From assembly GCF_900108505.1 (NCBI RefSeq), contig NZ_FNWU01000012.1, forward strand, positions 1-46,391: a stretch of 46,391 nt of DNA. Direction: 5' to 3'. This document shows positions 22,940 through 29,574 of the stretch, piece by piece. Made by a program: the position numbers and the translations under genes. Every line of letters begins with the position of its first letter. The stretch's first letter is position 1. The notes under the pieces are model-generated. The model had not been told where the DNA came from and did no database searches. It saw nothing but the letters and a program-made list of their open reading frames with translations. This stretch comes from Halopenitus malekzadehii. GTDB taxonomy: Archaea > Halobacteriota > Halobacteria > Halobacteriales > Haloferacaceae.

Positions 22940-23205
22940 CGCTCACCCCCATCCTCTGCGATCCGGTAGGTTCGCGTCCGGGCGTCCTCGTTGTGCCACC
23001 GTGTCTCGATGAGGCCGTCCTTGACGAGTCGATGCAGCGCGTCTCGGACCGTCCGGGGCTTCATCAGCGTCTCGCCGGCGAGTTCCTGCTTGGTCATCTC
23101 GTCCGCCTCTGCCTCACGGAGTGCTCGATAGACCGCCGTGGGGGCGGGGGGTAGTGCAACTAAATCGTCGTGATCGATCGGGCCTGACATAACTGAGATG
23201 CTCAT
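22936..23205 (-). CDS. Winged-helix DNA-binding protein
   Basis: An 89-residue protein beginning MSISVMSGPIDHDDLVALPP. ALREAEADEMTKQELAGETL and RTVRDALHRLVKDGLIETRW, followed by a wing TRTYRIAEDGG, form a MarR/ArsR-like winged helix. It is one of four small winged-helix proteins in this operon and probably a transcription regulator of viral genes. Confidence 0.75.
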   Translation of the reverse strand: MSISVMSGPIDHDDLVALPPAPTAVYRALREAEADEMTKQELAGETLMKPRTVRDALHRLVKDGLIETRWHNEDARTRTYRIAEDGGER

Positions 23206-23327
23206 TGTTGGTCCACCTGCCCTCGGCCGGGTGCGGCGTCGTTGTCTCCGTGGAACGGCTTGCCGCAGCTGTCACACTTGTAGACACAGTCGGAGAGCTC
23301 GCCACAGACCGAGCACTTACGCCCCAT
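23202..23327 (-). CDS. 41-residue zinc-ribbon microprotein
   Basis: MGRKCSVCGELSDCVYKCDS continues CGKPFHGDNDAAPGRGQVDQ. CSVC and CDSC (with a further Cys between) form one compact zinc ribbon. It overlaps the winged-helix gene start by ATGA and the preceding gene by 11 bp. The short length and perfect spacing make it a likely functional protein. Confidence 0.7.
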   Translation of the reverse strand: MGRKCSVCGELSDCVYKCDSCGKPFHGDNDAAPGRGQVDQQ

Positions 23328-23703
23328 CTGGCGACACCCCCACTGGAGTAGTCTCCACATCCTCGCCGTACAGCAGTTTCACCGTCACGCCATCGGCCGC
23401 GGGGTCTGGTTCGATGGAATCCGGATCCGCGACCGCTTCGAGCGTTGACTTCGCTTCTGCCGGCGTCGTTCCGTCGTCGAACATCACCGACACGACTGCG
23501 TTCCGATTGTAGCAGACTGCGGTCGTCTCGACGTCCAGGTGCCGCTCGATCCACGCCAACTCGAGCGCTATCTGATGGAAAAACTCCGCCACGTTCGAAC
23601 CGATCTCCTGGTTGGCGAGCTCGAACTGCTTGAGCGACTCTCCAAGCCGAGAGCTCGGATCTCCAGGAGACGGCTCATCGGCAGCTTCGTCGGGAGATAT
23701 CAT
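23317..23703 (-). CDS. Small early protein, unknown
   Basis: A 128-residue protein starting MISPDEAADEPSPGDPSSRL. It has a helical centre (FELANQEIGSNVAEFFHQIA, WIERHLDVETTAVCYNRNAV) and a beta C-terminus (DGVTVKLLYGEDVETTPVGV). It overlaps the winged-helix gene upstream by 4 bp. Function unknown. Confidence 0.6.
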   Translation of the reverse strand: MISPDEAADEPSPGDPSSRLGESLKQFELANQEIGSNVAEFFHQIALELAWIERHLDVETTAVCYNRNAVVSVMFDDGTTPAEAKSTLEAVADPDSIEPDPAADGVTVKLLYGEDVETTPVGVSPDGA

Positions 23704-23948
23704 CGGTCACCCCGCTCCGTGATCGCGATCTTGTGATTGACCGGGTAGATCTCCCCGTGCTTCTCCAGTCGTTCGAGCCGATCGTGGATGTCCTCAGCGA
23801 CGAATCGCGTCTCGTCACGGACCGTGTCGACGACGTCGCCGAGCGGGGCGTGCCCTCGGTCGTCCGCGTGCTGTTCGATTGCGTCGTAGATCGTGTTCGT
23901 GAGCGACACGCGATCGTCGGCCGGCAGGTCTGACGTGTCGGTACTCAT
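23700..23948 (-). CDS. Winged-helix-like protein
   Basis: An 82-residue protein starting MSTDTSDLPADDRVSLTNTI. Three helices (LTNTIYDAIEQHADDRGHAP; VVDTVRDETRFVAEDIHDRL) and a final wing (GEIYPVNHKIAITERGD) indicate a winged helix. ATGA overlaps link it to the PCNA gene. It is probably a regulator. Confidence 0.7.
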   Translation of the reverse strand: MSTDTSDLPADDRVSLTNTIYDAIEQHADDRGHAPLGDVVDTVRDETRFVAEDIHDRLERLEKHGEIYPVNHKIAITERGDR

Positions 23949-24718
23949 AGCCGTTCACCCCCATCGGTCGCGATCCGCGGGCTGATGACTGTCTCAACGC
24001 TGCCGTGATCATCGGCAAACCCGTACTCAAACCGGACGGGGTACTCGTTCCCCCAGAACAGGTGGACTTCTGCGTTCGACGGGATGGCCTTCGTGACGTC
24101 CTTCAGATAATCTGCTGACAGCAGGCTCGACGCGTCGGGAATGCGGTCGGCGTCGATCCGGTCCTCGGCGTCGAACTCACAGCTGTACGTGTCCGTGTCA
24201 CCCTCGGCGACGATCTTGAACAACTGCTCGTCCTCGTCGCCACCGATCAGAATGTGGTCGGAGTACTTCTCCGCGATCTTCACCGCCTTCTTCAGATCAG
24301 AAGCATCGAGGACCACGTATCCGGGCAGCTGCATATCCGGGATATCCGGGTCCTGCCGGATCGACGATGGGTCGATAAGCGCGAGTTCAACCTCGTGGGT
24401 GTCGATCTCGATCGAGAGCTTCCGCGTCTGCTCCTGCAACTCGAACCAGATGAGGTTGCCCTCGGTGGCGATCCCAACGGTGTCCTCGAGGCCGCCGGTC
24501 TTCGACAGCGGGATGCCGAGTGTGCCGTCCGTCGCCTCGAACGACTCGAAGGCTGCGGCGTCGATCGTGACGTCGGCCATCGCGATGTTCGCGGGATCGA
24601 CCGCAGCGACGCGGATACCGTCTTCGTTGAGGTGAAGCCGGAACTCGTCGACGAGCGCGCCGACCGAATCGACGAGCTGGTCGACGGGCTCGTTGCCGAC
24701 GATCGCGTCAAACGCCAT
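23945..24718 (-). CDS. pcn: PCNA sliding clamp
   Basis: A 257-residue protein beginning MAFDAIVGNEPVDQLVDSVG. GIRVAAVDPANIAMADVTID, SKTGGLEDTVGIATEGNLIW and the interdomain region LALIDPSSIRQDPDIPDMQL follow archaeal PCNA, and VETVISPRIA fits the C-terminal 'LAPKI' strand. The length fits an archaeal clamp (about 245-250) with a short tail. It would tether the host polymerase, since no polymerase is visible here. It is sandwiched between two winged-helix genes. Confidence 0.93.
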   Translation of the reverse strand: MAFDAIVGNEPVDQLVDSVGALVDEFRLHLNEDGIRVAAVDPANIAMADVTIDAAAFESFEATDGTLGIPLSKTGGLEDTVGIATEGNLIWFELQEQTRKLSIEIDTHEVELALIDPSSIRQDPDIPDMQLPGYVVLDASDLKKAVKIAEKYSDHILIGGDEDEQLFKIVAEGDTDTYSCEFDAEDRIDADRIPDASSLLSADYLKDVTKAIPSNAEVHLFWGNEYPVRFEYGFADDHGSVETVISPRIATDGGERL

Positions 24719-25023
24719 CAGATCTCACCCCGTTCCCACGACTGCCGGTCAGCCAACACCGTCGTCGCCGTGTCGGTCAGAGTGTACTCGTTCGTTCGCC
24801 CGTCGCGTGTTCCCTTCTCGACGAGCCCGGCGTCGACCAGGTCGTCGAGATTCGAATACAGACGACCGTGGTGGACCGTCTGGTACCCATTCTCTTCGAG
24901 CGCCTCTTTGATCGCAAGCCCGTGGACGGCATCGTCCGCGTGGAAGATCGTCCAGAGGATGTCCCGCTGGAACCCCGAGAGGTCCACGTACTCCTCGACG
25001 TTCTCCATCGACGACGTCGACAT
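24718..25023 (-). CDS. PadR-like winged-helix regulator
   Basis: A 101-residue protein starting MSTSSMENVEEYVDLSGFQR. DILWTIFHADDAVHGLAIKE, HHGRLYSNLDDLVDAGLVEK and TRDGRTNEYTLTDTATTVLA follow the PadR family. It overlaps PCNA by 1 bp. PadR-like proteins often repress early or lysogeny genes in haloviruses; the target here is unknown. Confidence 0.8.
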   Translation of the reverse strand: MSTSSMENVEEYVDLSGFQRDILWTIFHADDAVHGLAIKEALEENGYQTVHHGRLYSNLDDLVDAGLVEKGTRDGRTNEYTLTDTATTVLADRQSWERGEI

Positions 25024-25334
25024 CAGGTGTCACCCCCGTCGGCGTCGTTAACGTCATCCTGCTCTTCGGGCGGCACGAGCGGTGCCGCGACGCAGGCGAC
25101 GTCGGTGTCCGCGGCACGGGCGACAAGCGCCTTCACCGTCTCGCCCGACTCGTGTTCGAGGTTCTGAACCGACACTTCGACGCGTCCCTGGACATCTTCG
25201 AGTTCGTCCGCGAAGCTCGTGATCGTGCTCGGCTGGTAGAGCCCGCTCGGCACGTCCTCGTTGTACTCGTCGATGACGGCCAGCCCGGCGACGTCGATGA
25301 AGCCGTTCTTGGTGAGTCCCTTCTCGAGCTTCAT
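25023..25334 (-). CDS. Small early protein, unknown
   Basis: A 103-residue protein starting MKLEKGLTKNGFIDVAGLAV; a longer frame to 25490 is Arg-rich antisense-like sequence over the neighbouring gene. It has a beta/helix pattern with EYNEDVPSGLYQPSTITSFA and ARAADTDVACVAAPLVPPEE. It overlaps PadR by 1 bp. Function unknown. Confidence 0.6.
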   Translation of the reverse strand: MKLEKGLTKNGFIDVAGLAVIDEYNEDVPSGLYQPSTITSFADELEDVQGRVEVSVQNLEHESGETVKALVARAADTDVACVAAPLVPPEEQDDVNDADGGDT

Positions 25335-25336
25335 CG

Positions 25337-25576
25337 CTACGCCACCTCCTGATCGTCGGCCTCGATCAGTGTCTCGAGGTCCGCCTGTCCATCCTGGTCG
25401 TCGCGAAGCGACTCGGCGAGCATCTCTAGCGCACGTTCGGGAGTCACGCCACCACACGGGACGTCGAGTCCCGCAGCGTCGACTCGCCATCGCTCTTCGA
25501 CAGAGTCGTCGTCGGGATTCCGCGTGTGGTATCTCTCCAGCGTCAGCTCGATCGTCGCGTCGTCGAACGCCGGCAT
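25337..25576 (-). CDS. HicB-like small protein
   Basis: A 79-residue protein starting MPAFDDATIELTLERYHTRN at ATG 25576. The pattern of strand, WRVDAAGLDVPCGGVTPERA and helix LEMLAESLRDDQ resembles HicB/type II-type small proteins with a strand-loop-helix around 'G....GxTpeeAl.ml'. No HicA partner is adjacent. The start shares a base with the upstream stop (TGATG). Confidence 0.55.
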   Translation of the reverse strand: MPAFDDATIELTLERYHTRNPDDDSVEERWRVDAAGLDVPCGGVTPERALEMLAESLRDDQDGQADLETLIEADDQEVA

Positions 25577-25749
25577 CAGATCACCTCTGCGAGGCGGACT
25601 GATCGCCCGGTCATCCACTGCTTGCCGCCGGCCGTGATCTCGGTCTGCCCGAAGAACGCTGGCCGGCTGTCGGGGGTCGACACGGTCTGATCGCCGAAGA
25701 TCGCGATGAACCCGGGAAGACCATCGCGGGTCTCGAGCGGCGAACCCAT
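25576..25749 (-). CDS. First small cistron of the early operon, unknown
   Basis: A 57-residue protein starting MGSPLETRDGLPGFIAIFGD and ending SVRLAEVI. It is beta-rich (QTVSTPDSRPAFFGQTEITA). ATG 25749 lies 16 bp after a minus-strand ATAAAAA. Longer starts reach 25863 but have poor codon use. It probably begins the leftward early operon. Function unknown. Confidence 0.55.
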   Translation of the reverse strand: MGSPLETRDGLPGFIAIFGDQTVSTPDSRPAFFGQTEITAGGKQWMTGRSVRLAEVI

Positions 25750-25757
25750 TAGACCGA

Positions 25758-25764
25758 GGTTTTT
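25758..25764 (-). promoter_or_regulatory. Candidate TATA element of the early operon
   Basis: Minus-strand ATAAAAA lies upstream of the 57-residue gene. The spacing to ATG 25749 is short for a leaderless start, so this is tentative. Confidence 0.3.
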
Positions 25765-25839
25765 ATCCTGGCTGTGCGAACCGTCGTGACGCGGTGTCCT
25801 GTGATTGTCCATTGGTTTGGAGCTGCAGGGGACCGCCGC

Positions 25840-25881
25840 CTGCGCGATCGGCCACGGGTCCAATCGAGTCCGATCGCGCAG
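25840..25881. terminator. 12-bp inverted repeat after the leftward antitoxin-like gene
   Basis: CTGCGCGATCGG (25840-25851) and CCGATCGCGCAG (25870-25881) are perfect complements around an 18-nt loop. The repeat follows the 46-residue ribbon-helix-helix gene stop (25889) by 7 bp. It could terminate that transcript or act as operator for the early operon. There is no T-tract. Confidence 0.5.
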
Positions 25882-25888
25882 AAAGCGG

Positions 25889-26029
25889 CTAGTTGGGTGC
25901 CGCTGCGTCAGATTCGCGAGTCTTTAGCAGGTCATTTATTACGTCATCGTGGCTGTCCCCCGGCTCTTTCAATGAGGTCAGCCGCTTCCACGTATCCCTG
26001 CTAATTCGGATTGTTGTATCCTCACTCAT
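25889..26029 (-). CDS. Small ribbon-helix-helix / VapB-like protein (leftward arm of switch)
   Basis: A 46-residue protein, MSEDTTIRISRDTWKRLTSL then KEPGDSHDDVINDLLKTRES. This is the pattern of haloarchaeal VapB-type or DUF7557-like antitoxins: a DNA-binding strand, then helix, then the 'SxDDVINDLL' helix. No toxin partner is adjacent. ATG 26029 is about 27 bp from a TATA box (26053-26060), giving a leaderless-type start. It is divergent from and similar to the gene at 26122. Confidence 0.75.
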   Translation of the reverse strand: MSEDTTIRISRDTWKRLTSLKEPGDSHDDVINDLLKTRESDAAAPN

Positions 26030-26121
26030 CAATTGTATGCAAGTATGCAAGCATTATAAACATTATGTATATTACTATACTTAGGTTGAGGTATATATGT
26101 GTGACTGCATACAAGAGAGAT
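26030..26121. promoter_or_regulatory. Divergent promoter/operator between paired ribbon-helix-helix genes
   Basis: This AT-rich 92-bp region holds a leftward TATA (minus-strand TTTATAAT, 26053-26060) and a rightward TATA (GTATATATG, 26091-26099), each about 27 bp from its start codon. Two tandem GTATGCAA units (26035-26050) flank the leftward start; a single TGCATAC (26106-26112) in opposite orientation flanks the rightward start. The arrangement suggests one or both ribbon-helix-helix proteins bind here. Confidence 0.65.
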
Positions 26122-26304
26122 ATGGGAAAAAACAAAGGTCAAGACGATACCTCGATCCGGCTGAAAATCAGTACCTGGAACCGTCTTAAAGACCGGAAGA
26201 CTCACCCAAACGAGTCGTTTGACGATGTCATCAACGATCTCATTGACTTGGCTGAAGAGGCGGAGAGCGAGGGAAATTCGAATCCAGCGGTAACGAGTAA
26301 CTAG
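26122..26304 (+). CDS. Small ribbon-helix-helix / VapB-like protein (rightward arm of switch)
   Basis: A 60-residue protein starting MGKNKGQDDTSIRLKISTWN, with RLKDRKTHPNESFDDVINDL and a polar tail. It shares the core 'DTxIRxxxxTWxRLxxxK......(S/H)(F/H)DDVINDL' with the 46-residue protein encoded divergently. ATG 26122 is chosen for its spacing from the TATA box; the frame extends upstream without a plausible start. It is likely an autoregulating DNA-binding protein. Confidence 0.75.
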   Translation: MGKNKGQDDTSIRLKISTWNRLKDRKTHPNESFDDVINDLIDLAEEAESEGNSNPAVTSN

Positions 26305-26309
26305 CCTCG

Positions 26310-26573
26310 TCATCTTCGCACCTGCAGCCCAGGCTCTACCTGCGCGATCGCTTCGGGCAGCCACTTCGGGGGACGGGGGCCTTCGGACTCTCCAGGTTTG
26401 ATGACGCCGTCATCGTTGAACGTCATCGACCACTCGCTGGCGCCGAAGCGGACGTCGACGATGGTCTTCGACGAATAGTACTGGAGCTCAAGGTGAACAG
26501 TGTCACCGGGGCCTTTGGTCTCGCTGTCGAGCGTCGACGTCGAGATCGTGTGTCGAGTCTTCTGAACCGACAT
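26310..26573 (-). CDS. Small beta protein, unknown
   Basis: An 87-residue protein beginning MSVQKTRHTISTSTLDSETK. It is beta-rich (VHLELQYYSSKTIVDVRFGA; EWSMTFNDDGVIKPGESEGP) and ends with a helix (WLPEAIAQVEPGLQVRR). It is convergent with the 60-residue regulator, 5 bp away. A 20-bp element shared with the orc1 promoter lies upstream, so the two genes may be co-regulated. Function unknown. Confidence 0.6.
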   Translation of the reverse strand: MSVQKTRHTISTSTLDSETKGPGDTVHLELQYYSSKTIVDVRFGASEWSMTFNDDGVIKPGESEGPRPPKWLPEAIAQVEPGLQVRR

Positions 26574-26606
26574 ACCTCACTATGCGCCCGAGGGTATCAT
26601 AAGGTA

Positions 26607-26626
26607 GGGGTGAAGATCCGAGGGGG
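26607..26626 (-). promoter_or_regulatory. Shared 20-bp upstream element, copy 1
   Basis: The minus-strand sequence CCCCCTCGGATCTTCACCCC lies 34 bp upstream of the start at 26573 and is identical to 27846-27865 before orc1. A TTATGATAC stretch just downstream may be a TATA-like element. Confidence 0.6.
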
Positions 26627-26650
26627 GTATGCGGACCCCCTCACCCCACG

Positions 26651-26698
26651 GTCTTAACCAACAGCGTGCGGCCTATATCACGATGTGTTGGTTAAGAC
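26651..26698. repeat. 13-bp inverted repeat, copy 1 (3' end of orc1)
   Basis: GTCTTAACCAACA (26651-26663) and TGTTGGTTAAGAC (26686-26698) are perfect complements around 22 nt. An extra half-site TGTTGGTTAAG (26724-26734) overlaps the stop codon of orc1. The same arms recur at 33460-33506. Confidence 0.75.
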
Positions 26699-26729
26699 TC
26701 GCCTGGCTCCCGAACCACGGAGCTGTTGG

Positions 26730-27809
26730 TTAAGCTTCGTGAGCGACGTCGCCAGTGAGCGGGATGTCGTGCTCGCTCGCCAGCTGGGGATCGACCGCTT
26801 CGTACCGGCGTCGATTCCCCGGCAGTGAGTCCCACTCGATCAGGCCGTACTCTCGGAGCTTCTCGAGCTTCGTCCGCCGAGTTCGACGGGCGATCGGTTC
26901 GAGCGGCCGGTCTTGGTACGCCGCCGCCGCGATCGTGTCGTATCGACTGTGGAGCTGGTCGCTCGCTGCTGGGTCGAGCGCGCGCACGAGCTCGTAGAGA
27001 ACGTGATGATGATACGGCAGCGACCGAAGATGCGAGGCCCGAATCTCTTCGAGTGCTCGGTGTTTGCCGTCGACGAGGTTGCCGTCCGTGATGCTGTCCC
27101 GACCCTGGTCGGTGGCGACCTCGGCGGCACACCGTACGGTCTGGACGCCGAGTCGGGCGACGCCGGCGACGAGATCGCCGACCGTCTCCAGCTGCTCGCG
27201 CGTGATCACTCCGGGCTCGAGGCCGTGTTCCACGCGTGGCTCGAGGATGTCGGCGATGGCTTCGGGAGAGTACCGGTCCAGGGCGATGTGATGTTCGCCG
27301 TCGAACTGCGACCGGAACTGTTGGTCAATGCCGGCGAGCCAGGCTTCCTCGTCGTGGGCGACGGCGACGATCGCGACCTCGGGAACGCCGGCGAGCATAT
27401 CGAGCGTGTCCGTGGCTGGGAGGTCGTCGGCCTCGTCGAGAATGAGGATGTACGGATCGTCGACTCGCTCGCGGAGGATCCGCGGTAACTCGTCGGTGGG
27501 GGTTCCCCGGTGGACGTCGATCCCGCAGCGATGTTGGTTGATCGCCTCGCGGAGGATGGTTCCCCCCGTTTTTCCGAGTGTTCGGATCAGCGCAGTGTCG
27601 ACGGCTGCCGCCTCGCGGAGCTCGCGCAACGCGAACCGTGCAAGCGCGGTTTTGCCCACGCCGCTCGGGCCAGTGATGAGGACGTCGTCGGGGCGCCGGC
27701 CATCGACCGCTGGCGTGAGGGCTCGCGACAGCTGCGAGATCGCGGGATCGCGGTGTGGGAGCTCTCGAGGAAGATGCTCCTCAGCGAAGTAGCGGCCGTC
27801 GTGTATCAT
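26730..27809 (-). CDS. orc1/cdc6: Orc1/Cdc6 replication initiator
   Basis: A 359-residue AAA+ protein starting MIHDGRYFAEEHLPRELPHR. Walker A is GPSGVGKT (residues 47-54) and Walker B ILILDEAD (121-128). GDLVAGVARLGVQTVRCAAE marks the lid region. The C-terminal ~80 residues, with RTRRTKLEKLREYGLIEWDS, form the winged-helix DNA-binding domain. It binds origin repeats and recruits MCM. The start lies about 27 bp from a TATA box. Its stop codon overlaps a TGTTGGTTAAG half-site. At 359 residues it is shorter than many haloarchaeal chromosomal Orc1 proteins (about 400-550). Confidence 0.93.
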   Translation of the reverse strand: MIHDGRYFAEEHLPRELPHRDPAISQLSRALTPAVDGRRPDDVLITGPSGVGKTALARFALRELREAAAVDTALIRTLGKTGGTILREAINQHRCGIDVHRGTPTDELPRILRERVDDPYILILDEADDLPATDTLDMLAGVPEVAIVAVAHDEEAWLAGIDQQFRSQFDGEHHIALDRYSPEAIADILEPRVEHGLEPGVITREQLETVGDLVAGVARLGVQTVRCAAEVATDQGRDSITDGNLVDGKHRALEEIRASHLRSLPYHHHVLYELVRALDPAASDQLHSRYDTIAAAAYQDRPLEPIARRTRRTKLEKLREYGLIEWDSLPGNRRRYEAVDPQLASEHDIPLTGDVAHEA

Positions 27810-27833
27810 TTAGCCGATGAGTTCGCAGTGACA

Positions 27834-27842
27834 CTATATAAA
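27834..27842 (-). promoter_or_regulatory. orc1 TATA box
   Basis: Minus-strand TTTATATAG lies about 27-30 bp upstream of ATG 27809, directly next to the shared 20-bp element. The spacing fits a leaderless haloarchaeal transcript. Confidence 0.65.
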
Positions 27843-27845
27843 GAG

Positions 27846-27865
27846 GGGGTGAAGATCCGAGGGGG
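27846..27865 (-). promoter_or_regulatory. Shared 20-bp upstream element, copy 2 (orc1 promoter)
   Basis: CCCCCTCGGATCTTCACCCC on the minus strand, immediately upstream of the orc1 TATA box where BRE or activator sites lie. It is identical to 26607-26626. Confidence 0.65.
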
Positions 27866-27892
27866 TCGAAAAGTGGTCGTGAGGTCGTCGAC

Positions 27893-28174
27893 TTAGTCGT
27901 CGCGCGTGTCGAACGCGTCACCCGGATCGCCTGGCTCGCGCACCGACGCGGATGACTGCCCACAACTCTCCTTGTGAACGAGCTCGTCGATGCCGGTCGT
28001 CGTTTCGCCCGCCTCGTCGATGATCGTCTGGGCGCCGCAGTACAGACAGCGCATGTACTTCGGCTCGTGAATCGCCATCCCGTCGACGCTCGGGGGCGTC
28101 CCGCTCTTGACGATCTCCCACTTGGTCTCGGGACCCATCACGCGCTCGAACGCAGTTCGTTGGTCGTCAGTCAT
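27893..28174 (-). CDS. Zinc-binding small protein, unknown
   Basis: A 93-residue protein starting MTDDQRTAFERVMGPETKWE. MRCLYCGAQTIIDEAGETTT supplies one CxxC, and HKESC a His and Cys, making a single zinc site. The C-terminus is acidic. It is the last cistron of a four-gene leftward operon, overlapping its neighbour by 4 bp. Function unknown. Confidence 0.65.
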   Translation of the reverse strand: MTDDQRTAFERVMGPETKWEIVKSGTPPSVDGMAIHEPKYMRCLYCGAQTIIDEAGETTTGIDELVHKESCGQSSASVREPGDPGDAFDTRDD

Positions 28175-28512
28175 TGCCGCTCTTTGTCGGTGTTGTCGTC
28201 GCGATCGTGGACTGGAGCAACGAGTTCGAGGCGCGCGGCAGGGAACGCGTAGGTCTGCTTGCGGTCGAGATGTGTGTCCGTCCGCTGCGGATAGATCACC
28301 TCGACAACCGGCTCCTCCGCGGCGTAGTCGGGGTTGACATCCGCAACTGTCTTCCCGTCCTCGTTGATCTGGTAGGTGGCTGCTCGCTGAAGCGGGACGC
28401 CAGCAACGAGTAACGTGGCCTCATCATCGCTATCGCAGTCCTGAACGTGGTCACCAACGTGGAATGCAACTAGATCCGTATCGTCGACGGTCGCCATCTC
28501 CGACTCAGGCAT
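28171..28512 (-). CDS. Small beta protein, unknown
   Basis: A 113-residue protein starting MPESEMATVDDTDLVAFHVG at ATG 28512; longer starts are Arg-rich antisense sequence. ATLLVAGVPLQRAATYQINE and VVEVIYPQRTDTHLDRKQTY suggest a beta barrel. It overlaps the upstream gene by 8 bp. Function unknown. Confidence 0.6.
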   Translation of the reverse strand: MPESEMATVDDTDLVAFHVGDHVQDCDSDDEATLLVAGVPLQRAATYQINEDGKTVADVNPDYAAEEPVVEVIYPQRTDTHLDRKQTYAFPAARLELVAPVHDRDDNTDKERQ

Positions 28513-28978
28513 CGCCCGGTACCTCCTCGAACAGCGCGTCTGGATCAGGGAGCTCCTCGCCGTACGTGACGCCAGCACGTTCGGCCGGGTTGGTGTTGTG
28601 GTTGAGCCACTCGACAGCCTCACGCACTGCGGCCTCGATCTTCTCTTTGGAGTGGACGTCGGTCCATCCGGGCGCGTCCAGTGCAACGGTCTCGCACTTC
28701 TCGGCGATGACCTCGCGGGTACGACGCTCGAGAACCCATGTAACCTTCTGGCTCGCCTCGTTGAGTGCGGACCACTCCTTGTCGACACCGTTCTGTCGGT
28801 CGCGGTCCTCAATGGCGTGGTTGGTCTCGTTCACGATCGTGGCGAGCCGGCACAGCTGCGGGTCGTCCGCGAACGTGTCGTGGATGACGTCGGCGAGCAT
28901 CGAGTCGAAGCCGTCGACGTACGGCTCCATTTTCTCGTCCAGCAGCTTCCTGGCACTGCGGTTAAGGTTCGGCATCAC
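28505..28978 (-). CDS. Helical protein, unknown
   Basis: A 157-residue protein starting MMPNLNRSARKLLDEKMEPY. It is mainly helical (FDSMLADVIHDTFADDPQLC, IEAAVREAVEWLNHNTNPAE). It overlaps the upstream gene by 4 bp. No motif allows a function. Confidence 0.6.
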   Translation of the reverse strand: MMPNLNRSARKLLDEKMEPYVDGFDSMLADVIHDTFADDPQLCRLATIVNETNHAIEDRDRQNGVDKEWSALNEASQKVTWVLERRTREVIAEKCETVALDAPGWTDVHSKEKIEAAVREAVEWLNHNTNPAERAGVTYGEELPDPDALFEEVPGDA

Positions 28979-29394
28979 GCAGTCACCTCGGGACTGTTTC
29001 CCGCAGCCCGACCGGCAGCTCCGACAACGTGCGTCCGGCGAACTGTCTTCTCACGACCGATGCCGCGGTCGACGATCGTGTCGGTCTCGCTCAGCGTGAC
29101 CTGGAACCCATCGTCGGTTACCTGGAGTCGCTCCAGCTTGTGGGCGAGGACGATCGTCTTGGCGCCATCCCAGTGTCCTTCGAGCTTGACGACGGGAGTC
29201 CGCAGCTCCTCGTCGATCCGCTCGTCGGAGACGACGTGGACGCCGATCTCGATGACGGTTAATGGTCGACGTCGGTCGTCGATGAGCACCCGGTCGCCGA
29301 CGTCGAGTTCGTCGAGATCGTTGATTCGTTGCGGGTCATCGAGAGCGATACACTCTAACTCGTGGGGATTCGATTTCGTGTTGCGTTCGGGCAT
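28975..29394 (-). CDS. Small beta protein heading a leftward operon, unknown
   Basis: A 139-residue protein starting MPERNTKSNPHELECIALDD. It has KOW-like or barrel-like strands (DELDVGDRVLIDDRRRPLTV; VVKLEGHWDGAKTIVLAHKL). It is the first gene of the 27.9-29.4 kb operon, divergent from the winged-helix gene at 29575. Function unknown. Confidence 0.6.
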   Translation of the reverse strand: MPERNTKSNPHELECIALDDPQRINDLDELDVGDRVLIDDRRRPLTVIEIGVHVVSDERIDEELRTPVVKLEGHWDGAKTIVLAHKLERLQVTDDGFQVTLSETDTIVDRGIGREKTVRRTHVVGAAGRAAGNSPEVTA

Positions 29395-29495
29395 AGTTTC
29401 GAGCGCACGGTCGACGGGGCTGGTACCCCGGAGGCCACCTTTGTCAGAGGCCTTCTCCCGCGCTCTCTACTCAATAGTCTATTCTACACCTACTT

Positions 29496-29541
29496 AATGT
29501 TTATTCTGTCAATCTAATCTGTATCATACGGAATAAACATT
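29496..29541. promoter_or_regulatory. 11-bp inverted repeat in divergent promoter
   Basis: AATGTTTATTC (29496-29506) and GAATAAACATT (29531-29541) are perfect complements around 24 nt. The right arm runs into a TATA box (TTTATACC, about 29540-29547) that serves the gene at 29575. It is a likely operator controlling both divergent operons. The rest of the 29395-29574 gap has no gene. Confidence 0.65.
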
Positions 29542-29574
29542 TATACCGTCAACGCTCATAGTAAAGTGCGTGCG

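Noticed and set aside
26651-26734. CRISPR array
   Set aside because: The repeats are inverted, few, and lack regularly spaced unique spacers; no cas gene is present.
28171-28812. 213-codon version of the 113-residue gene
   Set aside because: The upstream 100 codons are out-of-frame sequence of the neighbouring helical protein gene and have an Arg/Ser/Thr-rich shadow composition.
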